Assembly: GCF_003660395.1 (NCBI RefSeq)
Contig: NZ_QXQT01000010.1
Location: 1 to 61,909, forward strand
Reading direction: 5' to 3'
Length of the DNA stretch: 61,909 nucleotides
From: Helicobacter vulpis
GTDB lineage: Bacteria; Campylobacterota; Campylobacteria; Campylobacterales; Helicobacteraceae
Shown in pieces: positions 24,625 through 34,585 of this stretch. Positions within the stretch are counted from its first letter, which is position 1. Every line of letters begins with the position of its first letter. The notes under the pieces were generated by a model. It searched no databases. It was given only the letters and a program-made list of their open reading frames with translations, and was not told the origin of the DNA. The translations under genes were made by a program, and so were the position numbers.

Positions 24625-25995
24625 ATGGTGGCTTTAAGTGTGTTGGCCGTGGGGGTTACCTTTTATTACATTCTCAAGGGCTATCATCCGATCTTTGTCT
24701 TTCTGTGCGCAGGGTTGCTCTTGGTGATTATGGGTTTTTATCTTACAGGTACTCCCATCCCTAAAACTCCCCCGGCGCATAACACCGCCCAAGTGTTCTT
24801 AAACGCTTTTGGTTTTATCGCCGCCACCTTTAAAGCTCAACTGAGCGGGGTGGGGTTGATTATCATGAGCGTGGCTGGTTTTGCTGCCTACATGAAACAT
24901 ATCCATGCTTCGGCTAAATTAGCCTACTTGAGTCATAAACCCCTTGGCAGAGTGCGTAACCCATATGTGGTTTTGAGTGGGACTTTTGTGGTGGGCATGG
25001 GCTTAAAGATTGTCATCTCTAGTTATACGGGGCTTTTGCTCCTCTTGTTGGCGTGCATTTATCCCGTCTTACTCGCTTTGAAAATCCGTCCCATTAGTGC
25101 CGCGTGTGTGCTCTCCTTGATCGCCCTAGACTATGGCCCCAAGGATGGCAACACCATTAACATGGCCGACATGGTGGGGCAAAAAGACAATATTGTCGGG
25201 CTATTTTTACATTACCAAATTTACATCGTGCTCGCTTATACGCTTGTGATCGCGGCGTTGATCCCCTTTTACTTTGCATGGATAGACAAGCGCGATCGCG
25301 CGCGTAACCAATTGTGTGAACAAACCCAGATCCCAGAGATACAAAACCCACCCTGCCCTAATTTTTATATTCTATTTCCTTGGTTGCCCGTGTTCTTGCT
25401 CTTTGGGGCGTATTTTTTGGGGGTTAAGTTAGATGTGGTGAGCGCGAATTTTATCAGTATTGCGGTGATTTTTCTCATAGAATTTATCCGCCATCGCGAT
25501 GCCAAAGCATTAGGGCAGGGGATGGGGGTGATCTTGAGTGCAATGGGGGAAATTTTTGTGAGCGTGGTGAGTATCATCATCGCTGCGAGCGTCTTTGCGG
25601 CGGGGCTCAAATCTTTAGGGGGGATTGGGGTGTTAGCCCAACATTTGGGGGCACTGCAAGGGCTTGGAGGGTTGGCCCTCATTAGCACCCTCTTGAGCTT
25701 TATGGTCTATGGCTTTGCACTGATCATGGGCAGTGGGATCGCTGCCTTTAATGCCTTTGGACGGCTAGCTCCCGATATTGCGCATAAGCTAGGCGTTGAG
25801 CCCATTGCCCTCGTGCTTCCCCTAGAGATTGCCTCTTGCTTGGGGCGGGCGAGCTCGCCCATCTCTGGGGGGGTTTTGGCTCTAGCTGGCTTTGCCAAAG
25901 TCGCCCCTCTAGAGATTATCCAGCGCACTTGGCCCTTGTTGCTCGTGGGCATGGGGGTCAATATTGGGGTGGGAGTGTGGTTGGCCAACCACTAA
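24625..25995 (+). CDS. DcuC-family C4-dicarboxylate carrier
   Basis: The 456 residues have about 12 membrane segments. DcuC-like features include VALSVLAVGVTFYYILKGYH at the start, ALDYGPKDGNTINMADMVG and LGRASSPISGGVLALAGFAK. DcuC proteins exchange or export succinate and related dicarboxylates under low oxygen. The ATG 11 bases after the permease stop, preceded by GAAGGGG, is preferred over an upstream GTG that overlaps the permease. Gastric Helicobacter makes succinate through fumarate reductase, so export fits. A related anaerobic carrier with another substrate cannot be excluded. Confidence 0.8.
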   Translation: MVALSVLAVGVTFYYILKGYHPIFVFLCAGLLLVIMGFYLTGTPIPKTPPAHNTAQVFLNAFGFIAATFKAQLSGVGLIIMSVAGFAAYMKHIHASAKLAYLSHKPLGRVRNPYVVLSGTFVVGMGLKIVISSYTGLLLLLLACIYPVLLALKIRPISAACVLSLIALDYGPKDGNTINMADMVGQKDNIVGLFLHYQIYIVLAYTLVIAALIPFYFAWIDKRDRARNQLCEQTQIPEIQNPPCPNFYILFPWLPVFLLFGAYFLGVKLDVVSANFISIAVIFLIEFIRHRDAKALGQGMGVILSAMGEIFVSVVSIIIAASVFAAGLKSLGGIGVLAQHLGALQGLGGLALISTLLSFMVYGFALIMGSGIAAFNAFGRLAPDIAHKLGVEPIALVLPLEIASCLGRASSPISGGVLALAGFAKVAPLEIIQRTWPLLLVGMGVNIGVGVWLANH

Positions 25996-26042
25996 AGTAA
26001 AGCTATGCGGTGTTTGGCTTCCCGTGTTCTACACCCAAAGCC

Positions 26043-27482
26043 TTAAAGCCCTTGCTCGTGCTGGTAACCCCATTTATCTTTGGTGAGATAATAACCCACA
26101 TAGCAAAGAAACGCATACCCGATTGTCAAATACGCCCCAACGCGCTGTTCATGGTCCATATACGCTCCAATCACCCCGATGATCGATCCGGTGATGCCAA
26201 CGCATTGGATTAAAGGCAAGAAGGGCGCGCGGTAGGGCAGGTCGTCTAAAGACTTGCCCGAAGCGATAAATTGCTTTCTAAAATTGTATTGGGCAACACT
26301 CACGCTAATCCACACGATGATCACGCTAAAGCTAATGATATTGATGAGGGCCTCCATCATTTCTTTGATTTGGCCATTTTTGACATAATCATTGCCAAAC
26401 ATGATGATCAGGGTGCAAGCCATGGACAAATACATCGCATAAATGGGCGTGCCCTGCTTGTTGAGTTTGGCAAAGATGGGGGGGAACATCTTTTTTTGGG
26501 CTAAACCATAAACCATACGGCTAGAGGCGTAAATCCCCGAGTTGGCCGTGGAGAGAATGGCGGTGATGATGACAAAATTCATAATATCAGCCGCATAGGG
26601 AATCCCTGTACCCACAAAGGGCAGGGGGATGCGCTCTAGGGTGCTCACAAAGGGGCTTTTGGTGATGCTAGAATCTGTCATGGGCAAGAATACTGAAATG
26701 ATGATCACCGAGCACAAAAAGAAAAACACAATGCGCCATAAAGTGGCTTTAATGGCCTTGGGCATCGCTGTGCTAGGGTCTTTGGCCTCCCCTGCGGCCA
26801 CGCCCACGATCTCTGTGCCCGTGTAGGCAAAGATCACCGCTAAGATCGCCCCAAAGACCGCACTAACCCCCTTGGGAAATAACCCCTCTTTGAGCTCTTG
26901 AGTGGGGTGATCTATGTAGAAATTAGCAAAAACACCCCCTATGCCATGCAAATAAATTTGATAGAGTATCCCAATTACGCCCAGCACGATAAAAATAAAC
27001 ACCGTAAACACTTTGACAGAAGCTAGGAAAAACTCTCCCTCTGCAAAGATTTTCACCGAAAAGGCGTTGAGCAAAAAGATGAGCACGATACAAGCGATGA
27101 CCCAGTAAGAAATTGGCACTTCCGGAAACCAGCGTTGCATCAGCGCGCCCACCGCGAAGTATTCTACCGCCACAGTAACAATCCAGCCCACCCAATACAT
27201 CCAAAAGACCATGTAGCCTGTGGCTGGGCCAATGAAGCGCGTGGCGTAATCCCCAAAACTCCCCGTGCTAGGGTAGACGCTAGCCAATTCCCCCAAAGAG
27301 AGAATGATGGAATAGACAATCAATCCGCCCACAATGTAGGCTAACAGAGTGCCTAGGGGGCCGGCATTGGCGATATTGCCCCCCGTGCCCACAAACAGCC
27401 CCGTCCCAATGGTCCCGCCCAAAGCGATCATCAACACCTGGCGTAATTTGATGTCGCGCTTTAAATGTTCTTGTTGCATCAT
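26043..27482 (-). CDS. amino-acid permease, AAT family (RocE/LysP-like)
   Basis: The 479 residues carry 12 membrane segments and the family signature MIALGGTIGTGLFVGTGGNI, then GELASVYPSTGSFGDYATRF, EYFAVGALMQRWFP, and AVIFAYTGTEIVGVAAGEAK. This family imports basic or aromatic amino acids with protons. H. pylori has a similar permease named RocE, and I infer a comparable role (arginine, lysine or related), but the substrate is not shown by sequence. It is monocistronic, converging with dcuC. Two consecutive Met codons are possible starts. Confidence 0.9.
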   Translation of the reverse strand: MMQQEHLKRDIKLRQVLMIALGGTIGTGLFVGTGGNIANAGPLGTLLAYIVGGLIVYSIILSLGELASVYPSTGSFGDYATRFIGPATGYMVFWMYWVGWIVTVAVEYFAVGALMQRWFPEVPISYWVIACIVLIFLLNAFSVKIFAEGEFFLASVKVFTVFIFIVLGVIGILYQIYLHGIGGVFANFYIDHPTQELKEGLFPKGVSAVFGAILAVIFAYTGTEIVGVAAGEAKDPSTAMPKAIKATLWRIVFFFLCSVIIISVFLPMTDSSITKSPFVSTLERIPLPFVGTGIPYAADIMNFVIITAILSTANSGIYASSRMVYGLAQKKMFPPIFAKLNKQGTPIYAMYLSMACTLIIMFGNDYVKNGQIKEMMEALINIISFSVIIVWISVSVAQYNFRKQFIASGKSLDDLPYRAPFLPLIQCVGITGSIIGVIGAYMDHEQRVGAYLTIGYAFLCYVGYYLTKDKWGYQHEQGL

Positions 27483-27938
27483 GTACCTTTCTTAAAAGCA
27501 TCACTAGAGAATACCAAGCCGTTTTAAACAACTCTTAAGCAAGCACGCCAAATGATGCGTTTTAAAGAGTGGGGGGTAAAAATTTCCCCCTCATTTCTCT
27601 AAAAGTCAAAGCCATTTTAGAGTAAACACGCGCGCTGAGATTAGCTAAAACATAATTTAGACATTTTTTAGAATAAAATGGATATAAATTACATAAATAA
27701 CGTTTTATAGTCTAAAAATAAATGTTAAATATTCTTTTTGTTAACCTTTATGCGCTACGATCCGCCCATGTTTTTTTAGGCGTGGTACTTTTCCTCTTGG
27801 ATTAGTTGCCTGTGGCCTTTGTGCTTTAAATGGATGGGGGTGTTTTTCAAACGCCCCCTAGGGTCGATGCTCTGTGCGTTAGCACGTAAAAACGAGATGG
27901 GAAATTTCCCATCCTTATGACGATGAAAAGGAAATTCA
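27483..27938. other. AT-rich intergenic region, 456 bases
   Basis: It separates two divergent genes. The centre (about 27650-27745) is much richer in A/T than the rest of the window. I see no gene or RNA fold I can name. It presumably carries both promoters. Confidence 0.6.
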
Positions 27939-28577
27939 ATGAAAAAAACGATTTTAGCTCTCTCTTTACTTGGCTCTCTTTGTATGGCAGCGCCTAGCCA
28001 CTCTCAAGACTTTGTGATCGCGCAAGGGGCGAGCTTTACTTGCCATCCGGATAATAAGACCATTCCAGAGTTGAATGGGCAAATCTCTTGTGTGGTGATG
28101 CAAGATGTCAAAGACACGCATGGAGCGGTTGTCATTAAAAAGGGCACAGCTTTGCATGGCGTGTACCAAATTGTCCCTGACATGACCCCAAACATGTCAA
28201 AAATGGTGGTGGCTTGGCAGGAAGCGGGCAAAAAACCTGTACATAAACACGATGACGCGCGCGCTAAAGACCCCGCAAACAACCCCCACTTCATCAACCA
28301 AATGCCCAATTTTGTGTCTGTCATTGACAATGTTTTGGTGAACGCGCCAACAATGCAGGCTCTCAAAAGTGGAGATCATGGCAAAATGCTTTTTGATGAC
28401 AAGATTCTCAGCCAAATTATCAGCGCTGTAGCTGGTCTTCAGGGCTCTCATGGATCCCATCAAATCCCCCAAGCTAGCGCGTTCAAAGTTTTTAGCATGC
28501 GTCCTATCGTGGTGGCAAAAACAGAGGTGAAAGGGGATTTTTCATCCAAACAGATTTTTGGCGTTAGCCATCTTTAG
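27939..28577 (+). CDS. exported protein with a VirB10/TrbI-like beta-barrel domain
   Basis: A signal peptide (MKKTILALSLLGSLCMAAPS) is followed by a domain matching the VirB10/TrbI pattern: VIAQGASFTC, then ELNGQISCVVMQDV, VVIKKGTALHGVYQ, MSKMVVAWQEAG, compared with the family's SDLPGxVxAxVxxDV..., LIPxGSxLIGxY and RLxVxWxRL. VirB10 itself is a long inner-membrane protein; here only the barrel with a cleavable signal is present and no type IV secretion gene is near. Two Cys in the barrel could form a disulfide. AAGGAAA precedes the ATG. It may be a freestanding periplasmic or outer-membrane relative, or a remnant. Confidence 0.6.
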   Translation: MKKTILALSLLGSLCMAAPSHSQDFVIAQGASFTCHPDNKTIPELNGQISCVVMQDVKDTHGAVVIKKGTALHGVYQIVPDMTPNMSKMVVAWQEAGKKPVHKHDDARAKDPANNPHFINQMPNFVSVIDNVLVNAPTMQALKSGDHGKMLFDDKILSQIISAVAGLQGSHGSHQIPQASAFKVFSMRPIVVAKTEVKGDFSSKQIFGVSHL

Positions 28578-28593
28578 GTTTTTTGTGGCGGTG

Positions 28594-28610
28594 CGTAGCC
28601 GCCGTGCTAT
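28594..28610. other. short GC hairpin between convergent genes
   Basis: GGCGG and CCGCC are separated by seven bases in the 46-base gap between two converging genes. There is no following T-run, so a terminator role is only suggested by position. Confidence 0.3.
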
Positions 28611-28623
28611 CAAAAGCGTCCGC

Positions 28624-29367
28624 TCACTGCGTAAGCATCCCAAACACCCCTTGACAATCAAATAACTGCGCGCTGGGCACAATGGGAGCTAGCAAGTCTG
28701 CCATGAGGGGCACAAAGTGTTTTTCACTCTCATAGTGGGGTACTTCTATGAGGCTAATGCCCATGCTCTTGGCTGCCATGCCATCATGATGTTTGATGTC
28801 TCCAGTGATCAAACACAGGTTTTTAGGCACGCTTTTAAGCTCTTGTAAATACCCACACCCCGCCCCACACACGATCGCAAGCGCGCTAATGCTAGGGCTA
28901 GCGCACACATAGCGCACATAGGGTAGGTTGAGCTTGTCTTGCACGCCCTTAGCGAGTTTGGCTAGGGGCGTGGGGGGGATCGCGCCCACTAAGGCCATGC
29001 CATCGGCATGCAAATGCTCAAAGCCCAATAACTTGGCAAAATGGGCGTTGAGGTGGGTTTTATCAAAATTGGTATGCCATGCCAACAAGCTACAGGATTT
29101 CTCAATCAAGATTTGGGCGATGTTATAGGGGTAGAAATCGGGGTTAAAGGTCTTGAAAGGTTTGAAAAAGAGGGGGTGGTGGGTGAGAATCACGCTGTGA
29201 TTTGGGGCTTGCTTGGCAAGTTGCATAGTGGCTTCTAGACTGATGATGAGGTGTTGGTACTCCCTATCCAAACTGCCCAAATTCAAGCCACAATGATCCC
29301 AAGACTCTTGCAAACTTAAGGGGGAGAGCGCCTCTAAAAAGGCGTGTAGGTCTTTTAGGCTTGGCAT
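28624..29367 (-). CDS. Nif3-like dinuclear metal center protein (DUF34)
   Basis: The 247 residues have the family's metal ligands: [11 protein letters not shown] near the start, [24 protein letters not shown], and near the end [16 protein letters not shown]. Family members are annotated as GTP cyclohydrolase type 2 homologues, but their true activity is unsettled. In H. pylori the same gene lies beside glyQ, as here; the start overlaps glyQ by 13 bases. Confidence 0.9.
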   Translation of the reverse strand: MPSLKDLHAFLEALSPLSLQESWDHCGLNLGSLDREYQHLIISLEATMQLAKQAPNHSVILTHHPLFFKPFKTFNPDFYPYNIAQILIEKSCSLLAWHTNFDKTHLNAHFAKLLGFEHLHADGMALVGAIPPTPLAKLAKGVQDKLNLPYVRYVCASPSISALAIVCGAGCGYLQELKSVPKNLCLITGDIKHHDGMAAKSMGISLIEVPHYESEKHFVPLMADLLAPIVPSAQLFDCQGVFGMLTQ

Positions 29368-30272
29368 GGCAATAGGGGGGCGCTAAAATCCCCGCTCAAG
29401 CGCGCATCGCGCTGGGTTTCTTGGGCTTTGTAAAGCAGGGCGCACGCCTTAGCTAGGGCGCGGATTTTTAAGATAAATTCTTGGCGTTTAGCCACACTTA
29501 AAGCTTTGCGCGCGTCTAGGACATTGAAAAAATGGCTACTGAGCACCACAAAATCATAGGCGACCAAACTCAAACCCTGATCCAAACAGCGTTGCGCCTC
29601 CGCTTGGTTTTGCAAAAAAGCTTCGAGCAAAAAATCCAAATTGGCGTGCTCAAAATGGTAATGGCTAAACTGGTATTCGCTCTCCAAATGCACTTCTTTA
29701 TAGTAAATGGGTTTGCCCTCTTTGTGGCTCCACACAATGTCTAGGATATTGTCCACCTTTTGGATATAGGTTGCCAAGCGTTCCACCCCATAGGTGATCT
29801 CAATGGGCACGGGGTGGCAGGGCAAACCCCCCACTTGTTGAAAGTAGGTAAATTGGGTGATCTCCATGCCATCTAGCCACACCTCCCAGCCCAAGCCCCA
29901 CGCGCCTAAAGTGGGCGACTCCCAATTATCCTCCACAAAGCGCACATCATGCTGGCTAAAATCAATGCCCAACGCTTGCAAACTGCGCAAATAGAGTTCT
30001 TGGATATTCAAGGGGCTAGGCTTTAAGATCACCTGAAATTGGTAATAACTGCCCAAGCGGTTAGGGTTCTGCCCATAACGCCCATCGGTGGGTCGCCTAG
30101 AGGGGGCGACATAGGCGACATTCCAAGGTTTGCTATCCAAGCTCCTTAGCAAGGTGGCGGGGTGAAAAGTACCCGCCCCAGCGGGGAGATCATAGGGCTG
30201 TAACAAAAGCGCGCCCTGTTCTTGCCAAAAATTTTGTAAAGCCAAGAGAATTTGTGAAAAAGTCATGTCCAA
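29355..30272 (-). CDS. glyQ: glycyl-tRNA synthetase alpha subunit
   Basis: GlyQ, with GlyS, charges tRNA-Gly as an alpha2beta2 enzyme. The 305 residues begin [18 protein letters not shown] (after MD) and contain the class II motifs: [52 protein letters not shown], and [12 protein letters not shown]. Its partner glyS lies 6.6 kb away at 36904. An ATG two codons in is an alternative start. Confidence 0.96.
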   Translation of the reverse strand: MDMTFSQILLALQNFWQEQGALLLQPYDLPAGAGTFHPATLLRSLDSKPWNVAYVAPSRRPTDGRYGQNPNRLGSYYQFQVILKPSPLNIQELYLRSLQALGIDFSQHDVRFVEDNWESPTLGAWGLGWEVWLDGMEITQFTYFQQVGGLPCHPVPIEITYGVERLATYIQKVDNILDIVWSHKEGKPIYYKEVHLESEYQFSHYHFEHANLDFLLEAFLQNQAEAQRCLDQGLSLVAYDFVVLSSHFFNVLDARKALSVAKRQEFILKIRALAKACALLYKAQETQRDARLSGDFSAPLLPCQA

Positions 30273-30275
30273 CCT

Positions 30276-31208
30276 TTAGCGTTTTAACAGCGCGTCCATA
30301 CTCGCTAGGGGGTTCTTGCCCTCTAAGAGGGCTTGTAATTCTGTGGCGATGGGGGTGTAAATCTGCTCCCTTTGGGCGATTTGGATAATGGCTTGCGTGG
30401 TTTTCACCCCTTCAGCGACCTCCCCTAGTGCGTTTAAAATCTCTTCTAGGGATTGGTGTTTGGCTAGCCCCAGCCCTACGCGATAATTGCGCGAGAGAGT
30501 GGAGTTCGCGCTCAAAAAGAGATCCCCCGCTCCGGAGAGCCCTAAGAAAGTCTGTGCCTTGCCCCCAAAATGCGTCCCAAAGCGACACATCTCCACCAAG
30601 CCGCGCGAGAGTAAAGAAGCCTTAGCGCTCTGCCCCAACTCCAGCCCATCGCACACCCCAGCGGCAATGGCGATCACATTTTTATACGCCCCGGCAATCT
30701 CCCCCCCGATGATGTCCTCTTGCACATAGGCGCGCATAAAACTAGGGAAAGCCTTTGCATAGGTTTGTGCCAAGTTAGGGTTGCTGGCATGCAAAGCCAA
30801 TGCACAGGGCAAGCTCGCGCTCACATCGTGGGCAAAACTAGGTCCTGCTAGATAGCATAAATTTTCTGGAGCGATGAATTCTTGGGCGATTTGGCTGACA
30901 AATTTACCCCCTATCTCAATCCCCTTACAAGCCATCAAGACGGGCATCTTAGGGGGCAAATGGGCTTGTTCAAACCATGCGCGCAAGTGTTGCACACTGA
31001 TTGCCACCACGCCTAAAGAAGCCTCTAACCCCTCTTTTAAACTGCATTGGGTGATGAGACCATGCCCTTTGAGTACTAAACTCTTATTGAGGGGCAAAAG
31101 CGCGGCACTCAGATCCTGGCGTGAGACGATTTTAGTTGGGGTGCGATGCCCAAAGGCAAAGGCGAGCGCGCGCCCCCATGCCCCCCCTCCAAAAACCACA
31201 ATACCCAT
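30276..31208 (-). CDS. gpsA: glycerol-3-phosphate dehydrogenase [NAD(P)+]
   Basis: GpsA reduces dihydroxyacetone phosphate to glycerol 3-phosphate, the backbone used by PlsY for phospholipids. The 310 residues begin [20 protein letters not shown] with the Rossmann motif GGGAWG. The catalytic region is seen as [20 protein letters not shown], with the conserved Lys, and later [20 protein letters not shown]. It precedes glyQ by three bases, the H. pylori order. Confidence 0.95.
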   Translation of the reverse strand: MGIVVFGGGAWGRALAFAFGHRTPTKIVSRQDLSAALLPLNKSLVLKGHGLITQCSLKEGLEASLGVVAISVQHLRAWFEQAHLPPKMPVLMACKGIEIGGKFVSQIAQEFIAPENLCYLAGPSFAHDVSASLPCALALHASNPNLAQTYAKAFPSFMRAYVQEDIIGGEIAGAYKNVIAIAAGVCDGLELGQSAKASLLSRGLVEMCRFGTHFGGKAQTFLGLSGAGDLFLSANSTLSRNYRVGLGLAKHQSLEEILNALGEVAEGVKTTQAIIQIAQREQIYTPIATELQALLEGKNPLASMDALLKR

Positions 31209-31244
31209 GCATGTCCTTTTTCAAGCATTGTAACACAACGCGCT

Positions 31245-31520
31245 TTAAAGCGCTGTAACCGGGATCAAATACAGCGCGCTTGGGGCACAACGCGCCTTGA
31301 TCTCTTGAGCGAGCGCGCGCGCGTTGTCCTCTAGCAGGCATAGGCGCAAGTGGGCGTAATCTTTGCGCCCGCTCACCTGTTCTTTGGGGCTTTTGAGCAG
31401 ACTCGCTGCGCTGTATTGAAAGCATGGACTCAAATAGAAATCGCTATAGCCCTGTTCTAAAAGATAATCTGTCAGTCTATCCACTAAGCGCGCGGGGGCG
31501 TAAATATCCAAAAACACCAT
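31245..31520 (-). CDS. DUF3240 small protein of the czn operon
   Basis: The 91-residue product matches the DUF3240 family, small cytoplasmic proteins encoded next to CzcA/CusA-type pumps. Its ATG overlaps the cznA stop (TAATG), so it is translated with the pump. The beginning MVFLDIYAPARLVDRLTDYL and the predicted alpha-beta pattern suggest a ferredoxin-like fold. Its role may be regulatory or in metal binding, but only one Cys-containing stretch (LSPCFQYSA) is near the middle. Confidence 0.75.
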   Translation of the reverse strand: MVFLDIYAPARLVDRLTDYLLEQGYSDFYLSPCFQYSAASLLKSPKEQVSGRKDYAHLRLCLLEDNARALAQEIKARCAPSALYLIPVTAL

Positions 31521-34500
31521 TAGATCACCTTGATTTTTTTGGCTAGCAACATGAACATGGGGGGCAATAGCAACAAGGTCAAAATACTAGAGGTGACTAG
31601 CCCGCCTAGCACCACGATCGCCAAGGGTTTTTGCACTTCAGAACCCACTCCATTGGAGAGCAAGAGCGGGATAAGCCCTAAGCCGGCAATGCAGGCGGTC
31701 ATCAACACCGGTCTAAGCCGTCTGAGCGCGCCCTCTAGCACCACTTCTTCTATTTTTTTGCCCTGGGCTAGAAGTTCTCTAAAATAGCCCACCATCACCA
31801 CCCCATTGAGCACGGCAATGCCAAAGAGCGCGATAAAACCCACACTTGCGGGCACAGAGATATATTCATGGCTGACAAAGAGCGCGATGAGCCCGCCTGT
31901 GATCGCAAAGGGGATATTACACAAAATGAGCAACGCTAACGCCACATTGTTAAAGGTGAAAAAGAGAATGAAAAAGATCACCAAAATACTCAAGGGGATG
32001 ATGGTCGCTAGTCTTTTATTGGCTCTCTCTTGGTTTTCAAACTGCCCCCCGTAGGTGATGTAATAATTGGGGGGTAGGTGTACCTGCGCGTTGACTTTTG
32101 CCTTGATCTCAGCCACAAAGCCCCCCAAATCCCTACCCACCACATTTGAGCGCACCACGCTCATGCGCTTGGAGTTTTCACGCACAATAGAAACTGGTCC
32201 ATCTACTTCTTTCAAGGTCGCAATAGAGGTGATGGGCACCGCCACATCGCGACTAGAAGTCATCTCTAGGCTTTTGATTAGGGTGATATTGGTGGCGATG
32301 TCTTGGGATTGGCGGATGATGACCGGGGTTCTAGAGATCCCTGTGGGGATAAATTCTACCACCAAGCCCTCTAGGGCGGATTTTAAGAATTTGGCAAATT
32401 CATCGCTGGTGATCCCCACATTCGCCATCGCATCGCGATTGGGGGTTACATAGAGGTAGTTAATCCCCTTGTTGAGTTCGGTCAAGACCTCATCAGAGCC
32501 TTTGACTCCCTTGATGATCTCTACAATCTGCGCGCTGAGGGCGTTGAGTTTGGCGATGTCATCGCCAAAAATCTTAACCGCCAAATCCCCGCGCACCCCC
32601 GTGAGCATTTCAGAAATGCGCATTTCAATGGGCTGGGTGAAGGCGAAATTAACCCCCTTGAAATCCTCTAGGGCTTGGGCGATCTTATCTAGGAGGGCTT
32701 TTTTAGTGGGCACGCTCCACTCCGACTTAGGGATATAGGAGATGAACATATCGGTTTGGTTGAGTCCGCCCAAGTCTAGCCCTAATTCGTCTGAGCCCGT
32801 GCGCGCCACGATGGATTTAATTTCTTTAACGCGTTCTTTTAGGGTTTTTTCAATGTGCAAGATCAAATCCCTAGATTGGCTCAAAGAAATGGAGGGCACG
32901 CTCTCAATACTCAGCACACTATCCCCCTCATCTAAATTAGGCATGAACGCCTTGCCCACAAAGGGGAAGAGCGAAAGGCTTGCGCTTAAAAACACCAACG
33001 CCCCAAGGATCATTAGTTTAGGGCGGCTGAGTGAAAAATGCAGCAGAGGAGTATAAATGCGATAAAAAAAGCGCGTGATCAAGGTCTCTTTATGGGTTTG
33101 GGCTTTGAGCACCAAAGAAGCGACCACTGGGATCAGTGTGATAGAGAGCACTAAAGTGCCCAAGAGGGCAAAGACAATACTGGAGGCTAGGGGTCTAAAC
33201 ATCTTGCCCTCTATGCCCTGCAGGGACAAAATGGGCACAAAAAAGACGATAATGATAACAATCCCGCTCACCACAGAGAGGGCGATCTCTTTGCAGGCGC
33301 GATAAATGGTGTGTAGGGGGGTGGTTGTCTTGTTATGCCCTAGTTTTTCAAAGGCATTTTCTACCACCACGACTGCCGAGTCGATCAACATGCCTATGGC
33401 GATGATGAGCCCGCCCAAACTCATCAAATTCAAGGTGATCCCACTGAGCTTGATCCCCATGAACGCCACAGATAAGCTCAAGGGTAAAATCACACTCACC
33501 GCCACACTTGCTCTAAAATTCCCCAAGAATAAAAACAAGGTCAAGATGATGAGGGTAATCGCTTCTAGCAGGGTCTTATTGACCGCAGAGATGGCTTTAT
33601 GGGTGAATTCTGAGCGATCGTAAAAGATGTGGATATGCACCCCTGCAGGCAGTAGAGGCTTGATGTCCTGTTCTAATTTGGCACGCACCCGGGTGATGAT
33701 CTCTTTAGAATTTGCCCCTCTTAGGGCGAGTACAAGCCCCTCTGTGGTTTCATCTACCCCATTCTTGGTTACAAACCCCAAACGGGTGCGATAATGCGTG
33801 ATCACCTTGGCAAAGTCTTTAATGTGCAAATGCCCTTGATTGGTGGGGATGGTGATATTGGCAATTTGTTCGGGGGTGAGCGCGATGGTTTGAATCTTCA
33901 CCAAAAAGGTTTCTCCATCGCGATCGATGCGCCCTGCTCCGCTATTGCTCAAATTGGCTTTGAGGGCGTGCTCCAAATCGCTAATAGAAATCCCTAAGCG
34001 CGCCATGTCATTAAAATCCGGGATCACCACAAAGGCGCGCGCAAAGCCCCCAATGGCGTTCACATCTGCCACGCCCGGGATGGTGCGCAACATCGGGCGG
34101 ATCGTAAAATCTAAAAGTTGGCGTTTGCCCACATCGGGCAAATTCCCATCAATGGTGAACATAAAGATGTCTGAGAGTGGGGTTACAATGGGCGCAATCC
34201 CCCCATCCACCCCTTGGGGCAGATCGGGCAAGACTAGGGCTAATTTTTCATTGACCATGTTGCGGGCTAGGTAAATATCCATGCCATCTTCAAAATCAAT
34301 GGTGATGTCGCACACCGAGTATTTAGAAGTGCTGCGCAGGGATTTTTCCCCCTTAAGCCCTAGCAGTTCTAGCTCTAAGGGGCGCACGACATTGTTCTCC
34401 ATCTCTTCGGGCGAAGAGCCGGGCAATTTTAAGACGATCTTGACCTGTGTGGGTGCCATGTCTGGGAAGGCATCTAGGGGGGTGTTCAAAAAGCTATAAA

Positions 34501-34585
34501 AGCCAAACCCCAAGAGCAACCCCGCAAAGATGAGCACCACCAAGCGTTGTCTTAGCGAAAACTCTAGGATGCGATCCAACATCAA
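31520..34585 (-). CDS. cznA: heavy-metal RND efflux pump CznA
   Basis: The 1021 residues form an RND transporter of the CzcA/CusA branch. MLDRILEFSLRQRLVVLIFA is the first membrane helix; SPEEMENNVVRPLELELLGL and DFEDGMDIYLARNMVNEKL lie in the porter domain; TM4 carries IGMLIDSAVVVVENAFEKL with the proton-relay Asp. The end has FGIAVLNGVVMVGYF. In H. pylori CznABC exports cadmium, zinc and nickel and is needed for gastric colonisation. The gene overlaps cznB by four bases and the DUF3240 gene by one. Confidence 0.93.
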   Translation of the reverse strand: MMLDRILEFSLRQRLVVLIFAGLLLGFGFYSFLNTPLDAFPDMAPTQVKIVLKLPGSSPEEMENNVVRPLELELLGLKGEKSLRSTSKYSVCDITIDFEDGMDIYLARNMVNEKLALVLPDLPQGVDGGIAPIVTPLSDIFMFTIDGNLPDVGKRQLLDFTIRPMLRTIPGVADVNAIGGFARAFVVIPDFNDMARLGISISDLEHALKANLSNSGAGRIDRDGETFLVKIQTIALTPEQIANITIPTNQGHLHIKDFAKVITHYRTRLGFVTKNGVDETTEGLVLALRGANSKEIITRVRAKLEQDIKPLLPAGVHIHIFYDRSEFTHKAISAVNKTLLEAITLIILTLFLFLGNFRASVAVSVILPLSLSVAFMGIKLSGITLNLMSLGGLIIAIGMLIDSAVVVVENAFEKLGHNKTTTPLHTIYRACKEIALSVVSGIVIIIVFFVPILSLQGIEGKMFRPLASSIVFALLGTLVLSITLIPVVASLVLKAQTHKETLITRFFYRIYTPLLHFSLSRPKLMILGALVFLSASLSLFPFVGKAFMPNLDEGDSVLSIESVPSISLSQSRDLILHIEKTLKERVKEIKSIVARTGSDELGLDLGGLNQTDMFISYIPKSEWSVPTKKALLDKIAQALEDFKGVNFAFTQPIEMRISEMLTGVRGDLAVKIFGDDIAKLNALSAQIVEIIKGVKGSDEVLTELNKGINYLYVTPNRDAMANVGITSDEFAKFLKSALEGLVVEFIPTGISRTPVIIRQSQDIATNITLIKSLEMTSSRDVAVPITSIATLKEVDGPVSIVRENSKRMSVVRSNVVGRDLGGFVAEIKAKVNAQVHLPPNYYITYGGQFENQERANKRLATIIPLSILVIFFILFFTFNNVALALLILCNIPFAITGGLIALFVSHEYISVPASVGFIALFGIAVLNGVVMVGYFRELLAQGKKIEEVVLEGALRRLRPVLMTACIAGLGLIPLLLSNGVGSEVQKPLAIVVLGGLVTSSILTLLLLPPMFMLLAKKIKVI

